Source: Actinomycetota bacterium
GTDB lineage: Bacteria > Actinomycetota > Acidimicrobiia > Acidimicrobiales > CADCSY01
Length of the DNA stretch: 46,222 nucleotides
Direction of reading: 5' to 3'
Assembly (NCBI GenBank): GCA_016781135.1
Contig: JADDQY010000109.1
Location: forward strand, 1-46,222
Positions 1 through 8,556 of this stretch are shown piece after piece. The notes under the pieces were generated by a model, which saw only the letters and a list, made by a program, of their open reading frames with translations, had not been told where the DNA came from and did not search any database. The position numbers and the translations under genes are program-made. Every line of letters starts with the position of its first letter. Position 1 is the stretch's first letter.

Positions 1-70
1 CCATGGACTCCGGCAGGGGGGTCAATTTTCACCTGCCGCAGGGGGGTCAGTTTTCGGGCTGCCGTTGACA
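1..70. mobile_element. IS21-family element, one terminus only
   Basis: Two direct copies of gcaggggggtca(a/g)ttttc lie at 13-30 and 38-55, 25 bases apart. The outer end reads ...gccgttgaca, so the element would begin TG and end CA as IS21-family elements do. Arrays of subterminal repeats of this kind are known from that family's ends. The rest of the element (istA/istB) would lie left of the window. It abuts the 3' end of the cupredoxin-like reading frame, which continues into the repeats without its own stop, so insertion probably removed that gene's end. The family assignment rests on terminal sequence only; no transposase is visible. Confidence 0.55.
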
Positions 71-560
71 CCTTCATGTCGTGGGCGATCACGTGGGGGG
101 GACCACCGCTTCGATCCTGGATGAAGCACACCACCGCGTAGGTCCGCCCCGACTCGAATTCGACGTCGTAGGTGGCCCCGAGGCCGGTGCTGGAGAGGCC
201 GAAGTCAGTGATGTTCTCCCCTCCCTCGCCGAAGTCGAACTCGGGGGGTGGCGGGCGCTTCCTCTTCCTCGGAGGCCAGGAAGGTGCCGAGCACTTGCTC
301 GGCCGTCGCCTGGTCGATGCCTTGCTTGAAGGGGAAGAACACGGCGTGGTGAACCTGGCCGGGGCCTTCGTTGACGAACGTCACCGTCTGCGGACCGGCC
401 TTGACGTTGACGTCAAAGTCGTAGTCCCGGGCGGTGACCCTGCTCTCCGACTCGGGGAACGCCGCTCCGGGTTCTCCGGCGGTGATGGTGAGGGGCCGGA
501 TCAGCCCCAGCGCGTAGTGGGGCGGGCCCTCTTGTTCTTCCTCCTCTCCGCCAATGCCCT
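71..560 (-). pseudogene. cupredoxin-like copper protein, fragment
   Basis: Read on the minus strand, the segment gives an Asp/Glu-rich stretch, then LTITAGEPGAAFPES, YDFDVNVKAGPQTVTFVN and GQVHHAVFFPF, followed after a frame change near 235-260 by DVEFESGRTYAVVCFIQDRS and PHVIAHDMK. A beta-sandwich with His in the HH strand, a Cys in the AVVCF strand and a late His resembles small periplasmic cupredoxin-fold proteins of actinobacteria. The 5' side is joined to a glycerophosphodiesterase fragment near 560 and the 3' side runs into the IS terminus at 70. No start or stop belonging to this gene can be identified. The fold is an inference from sequence style. Confidence 0.5.
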
Positions 561-960
561 CCACCCCGGCGGAGGTCGAGGGGCAGGAAGCGGTTCTCCC
601 GTCGGAAGGTCCATCCGTGGACGAGCAGTCCAGGGGCGTGGGCGTCGTCGATGACCGGCGATGGCTCGCCCAGCGTCCCGTCGGGTCGCCGAGGGATGAG
701 GACGTTCTTGCAGCACCGATGCCGTCGGCGTAGGTCGCCACGAAGGCGAGTCCCTCGGGGGTGACCAGGTCGGCGTAGGTGCGGTCGTCCCCGGCGGCGG
801 CGAGGTCGGCAGGAGGCCACTGCGGTCGACGAACTGGACGAGCAGCAGCCTGGTCCTCCCCGCTAGCTCCTGGAGGTTCCCCACCTCGAAGCTCTGGATG
901 ACCACTGGGCTCGGGGGCCGCGGTAGCGGTTGGCGTGGAGCAGGCGCACCAGTTCCTGTT
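550..960 (-). pseudogene. glycerophosphoryl diester phosphodiesterase, C-terminal fragment
   Basis: Minus-strand translation in changing frames gives ELVRLLHANRYRGP, VVIQSFEVGNLQEL, LLLVQFVDRSG, YADLVTPEGLAFVATYADGIG, NVLIPRRPDGTLGEPSPVID and AHAPGLLVHGWTFRRENRFL. These match, in order, the C-terminal half of GlpQ-type phosphodiesterases, which hydrolyse glycerophosphodiesters to glycerol-3-phosphate and an alcohol. At least two frame changes occur (around 715 and 840). The N-terminal half with the catalytic HRG..E motifs is missing. The piece that should precede it lies inverted at 961-1012. The 3' end is replaced by the cupredoxin fragment. No functional product is expected. Confidence 0.75.
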
Positions 961-1012
961 CGCGTCTACCCGGAGACCAAGCACCCGTCGTACTTCGACG
1001 CCATCGGCCTTG
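961..1012 (+). pseudogene. inverted scrap of the same phosphodiesterase
   Basis: On the plus strand codons 964-1011 read VYPETKHPSYFDAIGL. This is the conserved block of GlpQ-type phosphodiesterases that normally lies directly upstream of ELVRLLHANRYRGP, which is found at once on the opposite strand below 958. About 50 bases of the gene are therefore flipped relative to the rest. The right junction runs into the asparagine-synthase fragment near 1012. This is a local inversion or an assembly chimera. Confidence 0.6.
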
Positions 1013-1458
1013 CTTCGGCCAGGTACAGCGGCTTGATGCCGAGGCGGTCGCGGGCCAGCACGAGCCGCCCAGTGTCCAGCTCGACCAGGGCGCAGGCGAA
1101 CATGCCCTGGAGCTGCTCCACGAAGGCGGTGCCCCACTGCCGGTAAGCCTTGAGGACCGCCTCGGTGTCACCGGTGGAGAAGAAGCGGCGACCCTCGGCG
1201 GCCAGCCGGTGGCGCAGCTCGGGGTAGTTGTAGATGCACTCGTTGAAGACGATGGCCAGATCGAGCTCGGGGTCCGACCATGGGCTGGGCCGCCCGGGTC
1301 GAGAGGTCGATGACCTCGAGGCGCCGTTGGGCGAGCGCCACCGGGCCCCGGGCCCACCCGTCCGGTCCCCGCCGCTGCATGCTGGCCGCCATGCGGGCGA
1401 CCGCGCCGACGTCGGCTGTCGCTCCGTCCTTCCGGAGCTCCCCGGCGAACCCGCACAT
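1013..1458 (-). pseudogene. glutamine amidotransferase part of an asparagine-synthase-like enzyme (NAGGN amidotransferase type), N-terminal fragment
   Basis: The gene starts MCGFAGELRKDG, with the nucleophilic Cys2 of class II (Ntn) glutaminases, and continues MQRRGPDGWARGPVALAQRR and LEVIDLSTRAAQPMV. After a frame change near 1270 it reads LAIVFNECIYNYPELRHRL, FFSTGDTEAVLKAYRQWGTA, and in a further frame ARDRLGIKPLYLAEA. This is the order found in AsnB and in N-acetylglutaminylglutamine amidotransferase; the latter is my best match. The whole synthetase domain is missing because the frame is cut near 1012 by the phosphodiesterase scrap. It shares no recognisable partner genes here. Confidence 0.7.
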
Positions 1459-1504
1459 GCCCCGCCGAGGGTAGCCGGGCGCCCGCCGGCACCCGGGCGG
1501 GAGT

Positions 1505-2358
1505 CAGGGGGCGAGGACGGGCGCGCGCCACCAGGTCGGTGCCGAAGGTGGTGACGATGGCCAGGAAGAGCAGGCCGGTGGCGGCCATGACGGCGGAGTA
1601 GGAGCGCTCATGCAGGGCGGCCCGGGTGACGGCGCACAGGGCGATCGTCCCCAGCGCGCAGGCGAGCCAGAACCAGCCCAGCAGGCCGTTGTAGCCGTCG
1701 TCGAGGGTGCCGGACAGCACCGAGAGCATGCCGGTGGGCACCAGGAGCAGCCCCACCTCGACCGGCCACAGCGCGGTGAGGAGGCGGACTTGCTCGAGCA
1801 GCGGCCCCCGGCCCAGGCCGGGCTGGACCAGGTACCAGTGCCCGAGCAGCATGGCGTCGGTCACCGCCCCGAGGAACAGGGCCCCCACCACGGTCCGGGC
1901 CACGGCCAGCAGCGGGCTCCCCCCGCGTCCAGGCCGGCCGCCACCAGGCCCACGAGGCCGATGGCCGGGGCCACCAGGTCGAGCCAGGGAGGGAACTCGG
2001 CTCCCTGGACCGCGGTTCCCTCCGTTCTGGCCCCTCCAGGGGCTGACAACCCAGCCGATGCTGCTGCCGGAACGGGGATGCGGGCCTCGCGCCGGGCCTG
2101 GCGGGCCCGCTCGCCGGCCACCCCCGCCTTGCGGCGGGCCACCGAGACCGCCAGCGCGGCACCGGAGGCCAGCACCACGCCGGCGGCGGCGGCGTCGCGA
2201 ACGGGGACAGGGCCGAGCACGGCGCCGACCGCGACCGACGCGGCGGCCAGCACCAGGTAGGTGCCCCGCAGCAGCCACCCGTAGCCGATCCCGACCTCCC
2301 GGCGCCGGGTCGTGACCCAGCCGCAGAACGACCCGCCCACCGCCCAGCCCAGCAGCAC
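1505..2358 (-). pseudogene. multi-pass membrane protein of unknown function, frameshifted
   Basis: A GTG at 2358 opens a frame reading VLLGWAVGGSFCGW, then hydrophobic stretches such as YLVLAAASVAVGAVLG and a charged Ala/Arg-rich linker. Near 1920, at a run of six C, the coding sense passes into another frame: VVGALFLGAVTDAMLLGHW, YLVQPGLGRGPLLEQVRL, GMLSVLSGTLDDGYNGLLGW, AATGLLFLAIVTTFGTDLV. A stop near 1505 is reached only with a second shift. Six to eight membrane segments are visible. It follows the BY-kinase gene in the same direction after about 90 bases. I do not recognise the family. One or two indels separate it from an intact gene, so sequencing error is possible. Confidence 0.55.
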
Positions 2359-2448
2359 GGTGGCGGCGTCGAGCGGATCACTCCGTGGGACCGTACCGCC
2401 CGGGGGACCCGGATCCAGCGTCGGCCCGGCCCCGGGCAGGCGCGGCCA

Positions 2449-4098
2449 CTAGCGCCGCGGCAAACCTCCGCTCATCCGCTGCAGGGCGCCCTCGACCGGC
2501 TCGGGCCAGCGCCGGCCGTTGCGCTTCGCTCCGACCCGGGGCGGGGCGTCCTCCACGTCCTCCTCACCCATCGGGTAGTAGCCGTAGCCGTAGCCGAAGC
2601 CGTACAGGTCCTCCTGGTCGACGCCGTTGAGCACCGAGCCGATCACGGGCGCATCCACCTGGCGCAACAGCTCCACGGCCCGGTGGTACTCCTTGCGGTT
2701 GGTCCGCCCGGCCGTGCCCACCAGGATGGTGGCGTCGACGACGCGCGAGAGCACGAGGCTGTCGGTGACGGGCAGGACCGGCGGGCTGTCGACCAGCACC
2801 ACGTCGCACTCCGAGCGCAGGGCGGACAGGACCTCGGCGCTGCGCTGGGAGGCCAACAACTCCGAGGGGTTGGGCGGCGGGGGACCGGAGGCCAGGAGGG
2901 CGAGCCTGCTCTGGCCCGGGACAGGCTGGAGCGAGGCCGACAGCGGGATCGACCCGAGCAGCACGGAGGTGAAGCCGGTGGTGTTGGTCAAGCCGAAGAA
3001 CTCGTGGATGCGAGGGCGGCGGAGGTCACAGCAGACCACGACTACCCGCTGGCCCGAGCTGGCCAGGGCCACGGCCAGGTTGGCCAGGGTCGTGGTCTTG
3101 CCCTCGGAGGCGTTGGGGCTGGTGAGCTGGATGACCTGGACCGGGTGGTGGAGGCCGATGAACTGGACCGAGGTCCGCAACGACCGGTAGGCCTCCGCCG
3201 CCGGCGACGCCGGCTCGCTCAGCGACACCACCTGGGGCTGGGTCCGGTCCTTCCAGTCGGCCAGGGCGGGGATGAGGGCGAGGGTGTCGAGGCCACCCGT
3301 CGCCCGCTCGAGCTCGTCCTTGGTCTTGACGGTGTCGTCGAGCTGCTCATGCACGAAGGCCACGCCGACCCCGAGCATGAGCCCCACGACCAGGGCCAGC
3401 AGGGCGTTGCGCAGCGGGGTGGGCTCCACCGGCGCCGACGGCTCCTGGGCCCGGCCGACCAGGCGGACCCCGCCGGACTCGGTCAGGTTGCGGGCGAGCT
3501 GGAGCTGGTCGAGCTGTTCGGCATAGCCCTCCTGGCGGGCCTGCAGGGCCTCTCGCTCTGCGGCCGTCTGCTGGGGCGGGCCCGCCTGCTCGAGCTGGCG
3601 GATCTGCTGTTCGAACTCGTCCACCTTGGCCTGGACCTGCTCGCCGGCGGCCAGCAGCTCGCCCACCAGCTGCTCCTGCCTGAGCCTGATGTAGGTCTCG
3701 GCGTAGACGTTGGCGAACTCGGCCGCCTGGCGGGGTTCGGTGCTCCTGGCGCTGATGCGGACCAACAGGGTTTCCGGCACCCGTACGACGCTCACCTCGG
3801 GCTGGACCCCCAGCACCTGGGCCGCCGCCTCCCGGACCGAGCGCGACTGCATGACCTGGACCTCGGTGTCGACCTGGGCGCCGCCGGCGACGCTGCCGGG
3901 CGCCAGGATCGCCTGGGTCGAGCGGGCCTCGAACACCACGTCGGCGCTGGCCTGGTACACCGGGGTCTGGAGCAGGGAGACGGCCAGGGCAGAGGCCACC
4001 ACCCCGACGACGCAGAGCAGGATGATCAGCTTGCGGCGCTGCAGGACAGCGAGCAGGTCACGCAGGTCGAGCTGGCCGCCCGCATCGGTCTTGGCCAT
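2449..4098 (-). CDS. polysaccharide chain-length determinant / BY-type tyrosine autokinase (Wzc/CapAB-like)
   Basis: Its 549 residues hold a Wzz-type domain (residues 10-250) bounded by membrane segments at about 24-44 and 231-250, with a coiled-coil region at 135-205. A cytoplasmic P-loop kinase domain follows: Walker A SPNASEGKTTT (328-338), Walker A' VVVVCCDLRRPRI (352-364) and Walker B VVLVDSPPVL (433-442). The C-terminal YGFGYGYGYYP (499-509) is the tyrosine cluster such kinases autophosphorylate. Proteins like this control export and polymer length of extracellular polysaccharide. The start at 4098 is the first Met before the Wzz domain; the reading frame stays open far upstream but without homology. 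A phosphatase of the matching type lies at 5076-5728 but is broken. Confidence 0.9.
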   Translation of the reverse strand: MAKTDAGGQLDLRDLLAVLQRRKLIILLCVVGVVASALAVSLLQTPVYQASADVVFEARSTQAILAPGSVAGGAQVDTEVQVMQSRSVREAAAQVLGVQPEVSVVRVPETLLVRISARSTEPRQAAEFANVYAETYIRLRQEQLVGELLAAGEQVQAKVDEFEQQIRQLEQAGPPQQTAAEREALQARQEGYAEQLDQLQLARNLTESGGVRLVGRAQEPSAPVEPTPLRNALLALVVGLMLGVGVAFVHEQLDDTVKTKDELERATGGLDTLALIPALADWKDRTQPQVVSLSEPASPAAEAYRSLRTSVQFIGLHHPVQVIQLTSPNASEGKTTTLANLAVALASSGQRVVVVCCDLRRPRIHEFFGLTNTTGFTSVLLGSIPLSASLQPVPGQSRLALLASGPPPPNPSELLASQRSAEVLSALRSECDVVLVDSPPVLPVTDSLVLSRVVDATILVGTAGRTNRKEYHRAVELLRQVDAPVIGSVLNGVDQEDLYGFGYGYGYYPMGEEDVEDAPPRVGAKRNGRRWPEPVEGALQRMSGGLPRR

Positions 4099-4182
4099 CG
4101 CCTGAGCGTAACGGCTCGCTCGCCCCGTCTCGTCTCGGCCGCCGGGGCGCCACAAGGGGTGAGCGCGCCGTATCATGGCGAG

Positions 4183-4971
4183 ATGGGTTGGTGCCACGAG
4201 TTCGGTGTCGAGATCGACCCCCGCTGCAGCCACCCCATGGCGGCAGGAGGTTCGGCCTGCTCCTGCCCGGAGTGCGGCACGGTCTGCCGGGGCCGTTTCG
4301 AGGGCGGCTGCGAGGCGGTGTGGGAACGGGGTCTGCGCCTCGACGCCCCGGCCCGGCCCACCATCCCCGCCCCCAAGCCTGCGCTCGCCCTGTCGGCTGC
4401 GGCTACGGCGGTGGCGACCAACGGGACGCTCCCCGAGACCGGTGCCGGGAGCGAGCTGCGGGTCAACGGCTCCCAACCCGCTCCTGTCGACCACGATGCG
4501 GCGCCATCCCACCCGGGCCCGCCCGGGCCGAGGGAGGACGCCGGGTTGGTGCAGCGGATGGCGCTGGTGGAGATCGCGCTCACGGCACTGGTCGGCCGGG
4601 TCGACCGGCTGGTGCACATGGAAACCGCCCTCACGGCGCTGGCCGAGCAGGCCGAACGGCTCGCAGCCGTGCGACGAGAGCTGAACGCCATGGCCGAGCA
4701 GCTGCGGGCACAGCACCAGAGCCGTGCGTCCCTGGAGCGCCACGTCGCCGATCTGGGCAAGGTGCTGGGTCAGCTCGGTCTGGAGGTCAATGACCGCCTC
4801 GACCTGGTCGAGACGGTGCTGGACGACCTGGAGAGCCGTGCCTCGGTCCCCGGAAAGGAGAGCGCCGACTCCGCTGCGCCCGGGGCGGTACCCGAGGCCG
4901 TCGCCGACGACGCCACGAGGGACGACGACGCTCCGCGACGACGCCAGCCCGGACGACGCCAGCCCGGATGA
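4183..4971 (+). CDS. zinc-ribbon and coiled-coil protein of unknown function
   Basis: Its 262 residues begin MGWCHEFGVEIDPRCSHPM and continue CSCPECGTVCRG, giving Cys/His spacing (C4, C15, then CxCxxCxxxC) that suggests a small metal-binding ribbon. A Pro/Ala-rich linker (about 55-115) leads into a long helical region (about 120-235) of heptad-like Leu/Ala/Glu/Arg, probably a coiled coil, and an acidic-then-basic tail. It is divergent from the BY-kinase gene with 84 bases between starts, so the two may share a control region. I do not recognise the family. The start is the ATG at 4183, which places the Cys cluster at the very N-terminus. A scaffold role in polysaccharide export is only a guess from position. 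Confidence 0.65.
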   Translation: MGWCHEFGVEIDPRCSHPMAAGGSACSCPECGTVCRGRFEGGCEAVWERGLRLDAPARPTIPAPKPALALSAAATAVATNGTLPETGAGSELRVNGSQPAPVDHDAAPSHPGPPGPREDAGLVQRMALVEIALTALVGRVDRLVHMETALTALAEQAERLAAVRRELNAMAEQLRAQHQSRASLERHVADLGKVLGQLGLEVNDRLDLVETVLDDLESRASVPGKESADSAAPGAVPEAVADDATRDDDAPRRRQPGRRQPG

Positions 4972-5075
4972 CGAGCTTGGCAGTGGCGAGGTGACGCAGA
5001 CGCTACGAATAGGTTCCCTGGGCAGCGGCGAGGCCAGGTCGGCCTGAGCCGGGACCTGCGCCCTTCGACAGGACG

Positions 5076-5728
5076 TCAGGCCATGGCGTCGTCGAACACC
5101 CGGCCCGCTGAGCGGGCGGGAGACAGCGAGCCCGGCCAGAGGAAGGCGACCGTGCGGTCGATGAGCGGGACAGCGTCGGTCATCCGCTCGCAGGCTTCGT
5201 GCGAGTACCCCATCTGGTCGGACACGTAGTCCCCGGCGTCGCCGCTGTCAGGAGGACCTCCCGCCGATCTCGCCGTCGCCTGGCTGCGGGCCTCGTGCAC
5301 CCTGGCCACGAAGCCACGGAGGGACTCCTCGGGGCGCCGACCCGGAACGGGGCGGTCGTAGGAGACGATCTCCTTGAGGGAGAAGGTGGAGGGCCAGACA
5401 TGAGGCGCGAGGTGGGCGGCGGCCTCGACGTCCTGGCGGGCCATGCCGAGCACAAGGTCGGCCTCCCCGAGAAGCTGCGCGTTCAGGGCGAGGCTCTTGT
5501 GCCCGGACAGCTCGAGCCCACGAGCGCGGAGGACCTGCAGGACGGGGGGGCGGGCGCCCCGCTGCTCGAGCCCGGCAGTGCCGAACGACGGCGGGCACCC
5601 CGAGGTCGGCCAAGCGCCGTGCGAGCAACGTTGCCGCCACCGGCGAGGTTGGTACCGGACACGAAGAGGATGTGCACCGTGGGTTCGGATCCGGGCCCTC
5701 GCTCCTCGGGAAGCTCGGAAAGATGCAC
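5076..5728 (-). pseudogene. low-molecular-weight protein-tyrosine phosphatase (Wzb-like), frameshifted with ruined P-loop
   Basis: The C-terminal two thirds are readable in one frame: VLRARGLELSGHKSLALNAQ, LLGEADLVLGMARQDVEAAA, TFSLKEIVSYDRPVPG, a distal DQMGYSHEACERMTD, and a stop at 5076. They match the LMW-PTP fold, partner of BY-kinases. The N-terminus lies in two other frames: VHILFVSGTNLAGGGNVA, then TLLARRLADLGVPAVV. The family signature should be FVCxGNxCRSP, so the catalytic Cys and the CRS triplet are gone as well as the frame. At least two shifts lie at about 5595-5640. Loss would leave the neighbouring BY-kinase without a phosphatase in this locus. Confidence 0.65.
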
Positions 5729-5969
5729 GGTGAGGTCGTGCTCGGGACGAGGCTCGTCGGAACGGGATTCCCGGGCACCGTTGCGGGGGTGACGAGGGCG
5801 CGGCGGAGCGGGCTCCGGGCAGGTGACAGGTCGGGAAGGGCTTCCGCGCCTTCCGCCCGTCAGTCCTGGCCCACGTCCCGAGGAACGGGAGTGCTCCCGC
5901 GACGACCACCACTCCCCCTGCTCCCGTGCGCACCATAGCCCTCTCGCCCCGGCTGGGCCCTGAACGTTG

Positions 5970-6929
5970 TCATCCCCGCTGGCAGACCTCGCGCACCTTG
6001 AAGGCCAGCGGCTTGGCGGACCAGTCGGACCTGAAGCACCCGAAGTTGTTCTCGCGACCCAACGTGGGGTCGCGAGGGCTCGAGCCCTCGACCAGCTCGT
6101 AGCAGAAGACCCGGGTCACCCCACGCTCGCCGAGGCGCCGTAGGATCTCGACTTACCCCGAGGCCTGGGCCCGCTCGCCCTCGCGGTTCGCTCCGTAGCG
6201 GTACCCGTCGCCGATGATGAAGTTGCTCTCGGTGGCGATGAGCGGCCTGGATCCGGTCATGCGGCGGGTCTGGCGCAGGTGGCCATCCATGCCGTCGACG
6301 TCGATCGGCAGCCGGGTGAAGTAGAGGTGCAGGTTGCCCAGGTCCATGGCGTGGCTCAGGTCCCCCATGAGCTCGGCGTTGTCCGGATTGAGGGTCGGGC
6401 CGGCCACCTGCACACCGGGAAAGCGCTGGTGGACCTTGGCGTAGAGCTCCTCCTGGTGCTCCCGGAGCTCCTTCAGCACCCCTGGCCCGTACTGGATCAC
6501 CCCCTCGTGCTCGTCGGAGTTCAGGTCCCACTCGTTGGCCCCTTCGATGACTCGCACGATTCCGTACCGGACCAGCGGCTCCAACACGTCGAGCGTCTCG
6601 TCCACCGGCTCGGCGGGATGTCCGCCGATCATGGAGAAGTAGGTGGCGGGCGCGGTCTCGGTTGATGCGTGCACCCGGCGCGCGGCCAGGTAGACCCGGT
6701 CGTACCAGCTGTCTCCCTGCCCGGTCGGGATGCCATCCCTGGCCCACCGGGCACCCAGAGCCTTGACCGCGCGGGCGACGCTGGCGCTGTCGGCGTAAGG
6801 GGTGTTGAAGAAGCCCAGGTGGGTGGCGACCCCCCCGTAGGCGAGGACACGGTCGGCCTTGCCTGCACAGGCCCCTCCGCTCTGCAGGGACAAGGCGGTG
6901 GCACCGATCAAGAACGTGCGACGGTCCAT
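5970..6929 (-). pseudogene. secreted glycoside hydrolase (clan A-like TIM barrel) with an internal UAA
   Basis: The start at 6929 is preceded by AGGAGGAACG. MDRRTFLIGATALSL is a twin-arginine-like signal. The acid/base motif GANEWD (Glu133) and the nucleophile-like motif LIATESN (Glu234) sit on strands as in GH-A enzymes. At 6153-6155 a TAA interrupts the frame after residue 258, yet the same frame continues: VEILRRLGERGVTRVFCYEL and ENNFGCFRSDWSAKPLAFKV, to a TGA at 5970, total 319 codons. The stop stands where family members usually carry an aromatic residue. One base change (TAC to TAA) explains it. It lies between exopolysaccharide genes, so cleavage or trimming of that polymer is likely. 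Substrate unknown. Confidence 0.7.
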
Positions 6930-7072
6930 CGTTCCTCCTCATCCTGGCCCGCCGCCCTGTGTGGCACCATCTTCGGAGGGAAGGAGCTGGACGTCGAGGA
7001 AGAGCGACCAACTCGTAGTGGCGCAGGCCAGCGTGGCCTCGCCTTCGCTACCCGCGTGCGACCCGGGAGACG

Positions 7073-8554
7073 TCAGTACGCCCCTCGGCCTCGGGCTACC
7101 GCGTTGACCGTCTTCCAAAGGATCAGGAAGTCCAGTGCGGGAGACCAGTTGTCGACGTAGTACAGGTCGAGGCGCACCGCTTCCTCCCAGGGGAGGTCGG
7201 CGCGGCCGCTCACCTGCCACAGACCGGTCAGGCCGGGCTTGACCAGCAGTCGGCGGCGGACGTCGTCCCCGTAGCGCTCCACTTCGTTCGGCAGGGGTGG
7301 GCGAGGACCGACCAGCGACATGTGCCCGGCGAGCACGTTCCAGAGCTGAGGGAGCTCGTCGAGGGAGAACCGTCGCAGCCACCGCCCGAAAGGCGTGCAC
7401 CGAGGGTCGTCCCGGAGCTTGAACAGCAGTCCGTCATGCTCGTTGCGGTGGATGAGGGTGTCGAGCTCCTCCTCGGCGGTGGTGCGCATGGTGCGGAACT
7501 TTCGGATGACGAAGACCCGGCCGTCGCGTCCCACGCGCTCCTGGCGGAACAGGGCCGGCCCCGGGCTGGTCCGGCGCACGAGGACGCCGAGGCCCACGAG
7601 GAACGGTGCCAGCACCACCAAGCCCACGCCGGCCACCAGCCGGTCGAAGCAGCCCTTGAACAACCGAGCCGCCCCACTGAACCGAGGCTCCTCCACGTGC
7701 AGGAGGGGCAGACCGGCCACCGGGCGGATGGCGATGCGGGGCCCGGCGACGTCGGTGACGGCGGGGGCGACGATCAGCTCGACGCCGCTGCCCTCCAGCT
7801 CCCAGGCGAGGGCACGCAGGCCGCCTGACGGTAAGCCACCCTCGCCAGCCACGGCCACGACGTCGGCCCGGCAGGCGAGCAGGGCGGTACGCACCTGATC
7901 GGGCTCACCCTCTACGGGCAGGTTCGCTTCGTCCACGCTCAGGGCGTTGACACCCCCGGGGACGCAGACACCCACGACACGAAAGCCCGCGTGCGGGGTC
8001 CGGTACAGATGCCGGGCCAGGTCACTGACCGCCTCGATCGTTCCCACGGCAAGGACACGACGCAGTCCCCGCCCTCGGGCTCGCTGGTCGTGCAGCCACT
8101 TCCTCGCCCGGTAGCGCCCGAACATGGTCAAGGCGGCGGCGGACGACACGGCGGTGACGACGAAGGCTCGGGGCACCTCGACGTCTGTGAGGTAGACGAG
8201 GATGGCCACCAGGGCGAAGAAGCGAAGCCCGACGTTCAGCACCCGTCGGTACTCGTCGGCCCCGATGCCCAGCACTCGCACCTCATAGCCACCGCTCAGC
8301 ACGGTGACCGCCAGCCACAGCGGCCCGGCCAACACGGCGACAAGCACAAACGACAGCGAGGTACCCTCCACCGAACCCTCGCCGGAGACACCGGCACGCA
8401 GGACGTAGGCCATGCCGAAGGCCAGGGCCACCGCCAGCGCATCGATCACGACCAGCGCCCGGGCGAAGGAAAGCTCGGGTGGGCGGCGCCGCAGGAGGCT
8501 TGTGCCCCCGATGTCCACCCCTTGGGACGTGACCGGACCGGAGCGCAGCTCCAA
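7073..8554 (-). CDS. exopolysaccharide polyprenyl glycosylphosphotransferase (WbaP/CpsE type)
   Basis: Its 493 residues carry about five membrane segments in the N-terminal 140, a central CoA-binding-like Rossmann region (about 165-270) and a C-terminal bacterial sugar transferase domain. That domain has a re-entrant hydrophobic helix at about 300-320, then SPGPALFRQERVGRDG, VIRKFRTMR, LRRFSLDELPQLWNVL, MSLVGPRPPLPNEV and VKPGLTGLWQVSGR. Enzymes of this type transfer a sugar-1-phosphate from a UDP-sugar to undecaprenyl phosphate at the inner face of the membrane and start repeat-unit assembly. It lies 2 bases upstream in the chromosome of the HTTM gene stop, with both on the minus strand, so it is transcribed after the DUF5819-HTTM pair. 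It is full length and intact. Confidence 0.92.
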   Translation of the reverse strand: MELRSGPVTSQGVDIGGTSLLRRRPPELSFARALVVIDALAVALAFGMAYVLRAGVSGEGSVEGTSLSFVLVAVLAGPLWLAVTVLSGGYEVRVLGIGADEYRRVLNVGLRFFALVAILVYLTDVEVPRAFVVTAVSSAAALTMFGRYRARKWLHDQRARGRGLRRVLAVGTIEAVSDLARHLYRTPHAGFRVVGVCVPGGVNALSVDEANLPVEGEPDQVRTALLACRADVVAVAGEGGLPSGGLRALAWELEGSGVELIVAPAVTDVAGPRIAIRPVAGLPLLHVEEPRFSGAARLFKGCFDRLVAGVGLVVLAPFLVGLGVLVRRTSPGPALFRQERVGRDGRVFVIRKFRTMRTTAEEELDTLIHRNEHDGLLFKLRDDPRCTPFGRWLRRFSLDELPQLWNVLAGHMSLVGPRPPLPNEVERYGDDVRRRLLVKPGLTGLWQVSGRADLPWEEAVRLDLYYVDNWSPALDFLILWKTVNAVARGRGAY

Positions 8555-8556
8555 CT

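Noticed and set aside
2683..4182. Plus-strand open frame opposite the BY-kinase gene
   Set aside because: It is an antisense shadow continuing into the zinc-ribbon gene; only the part from the ATG at 4183 looks like a protein.
6153..6155. TAA read as a recoded codon or an alternative genetic code
   Set aside because: Other intact genes in the window use ordinary stop codons and only single isolated internal stops occur, each in decayed genes; nothing supports recoding.
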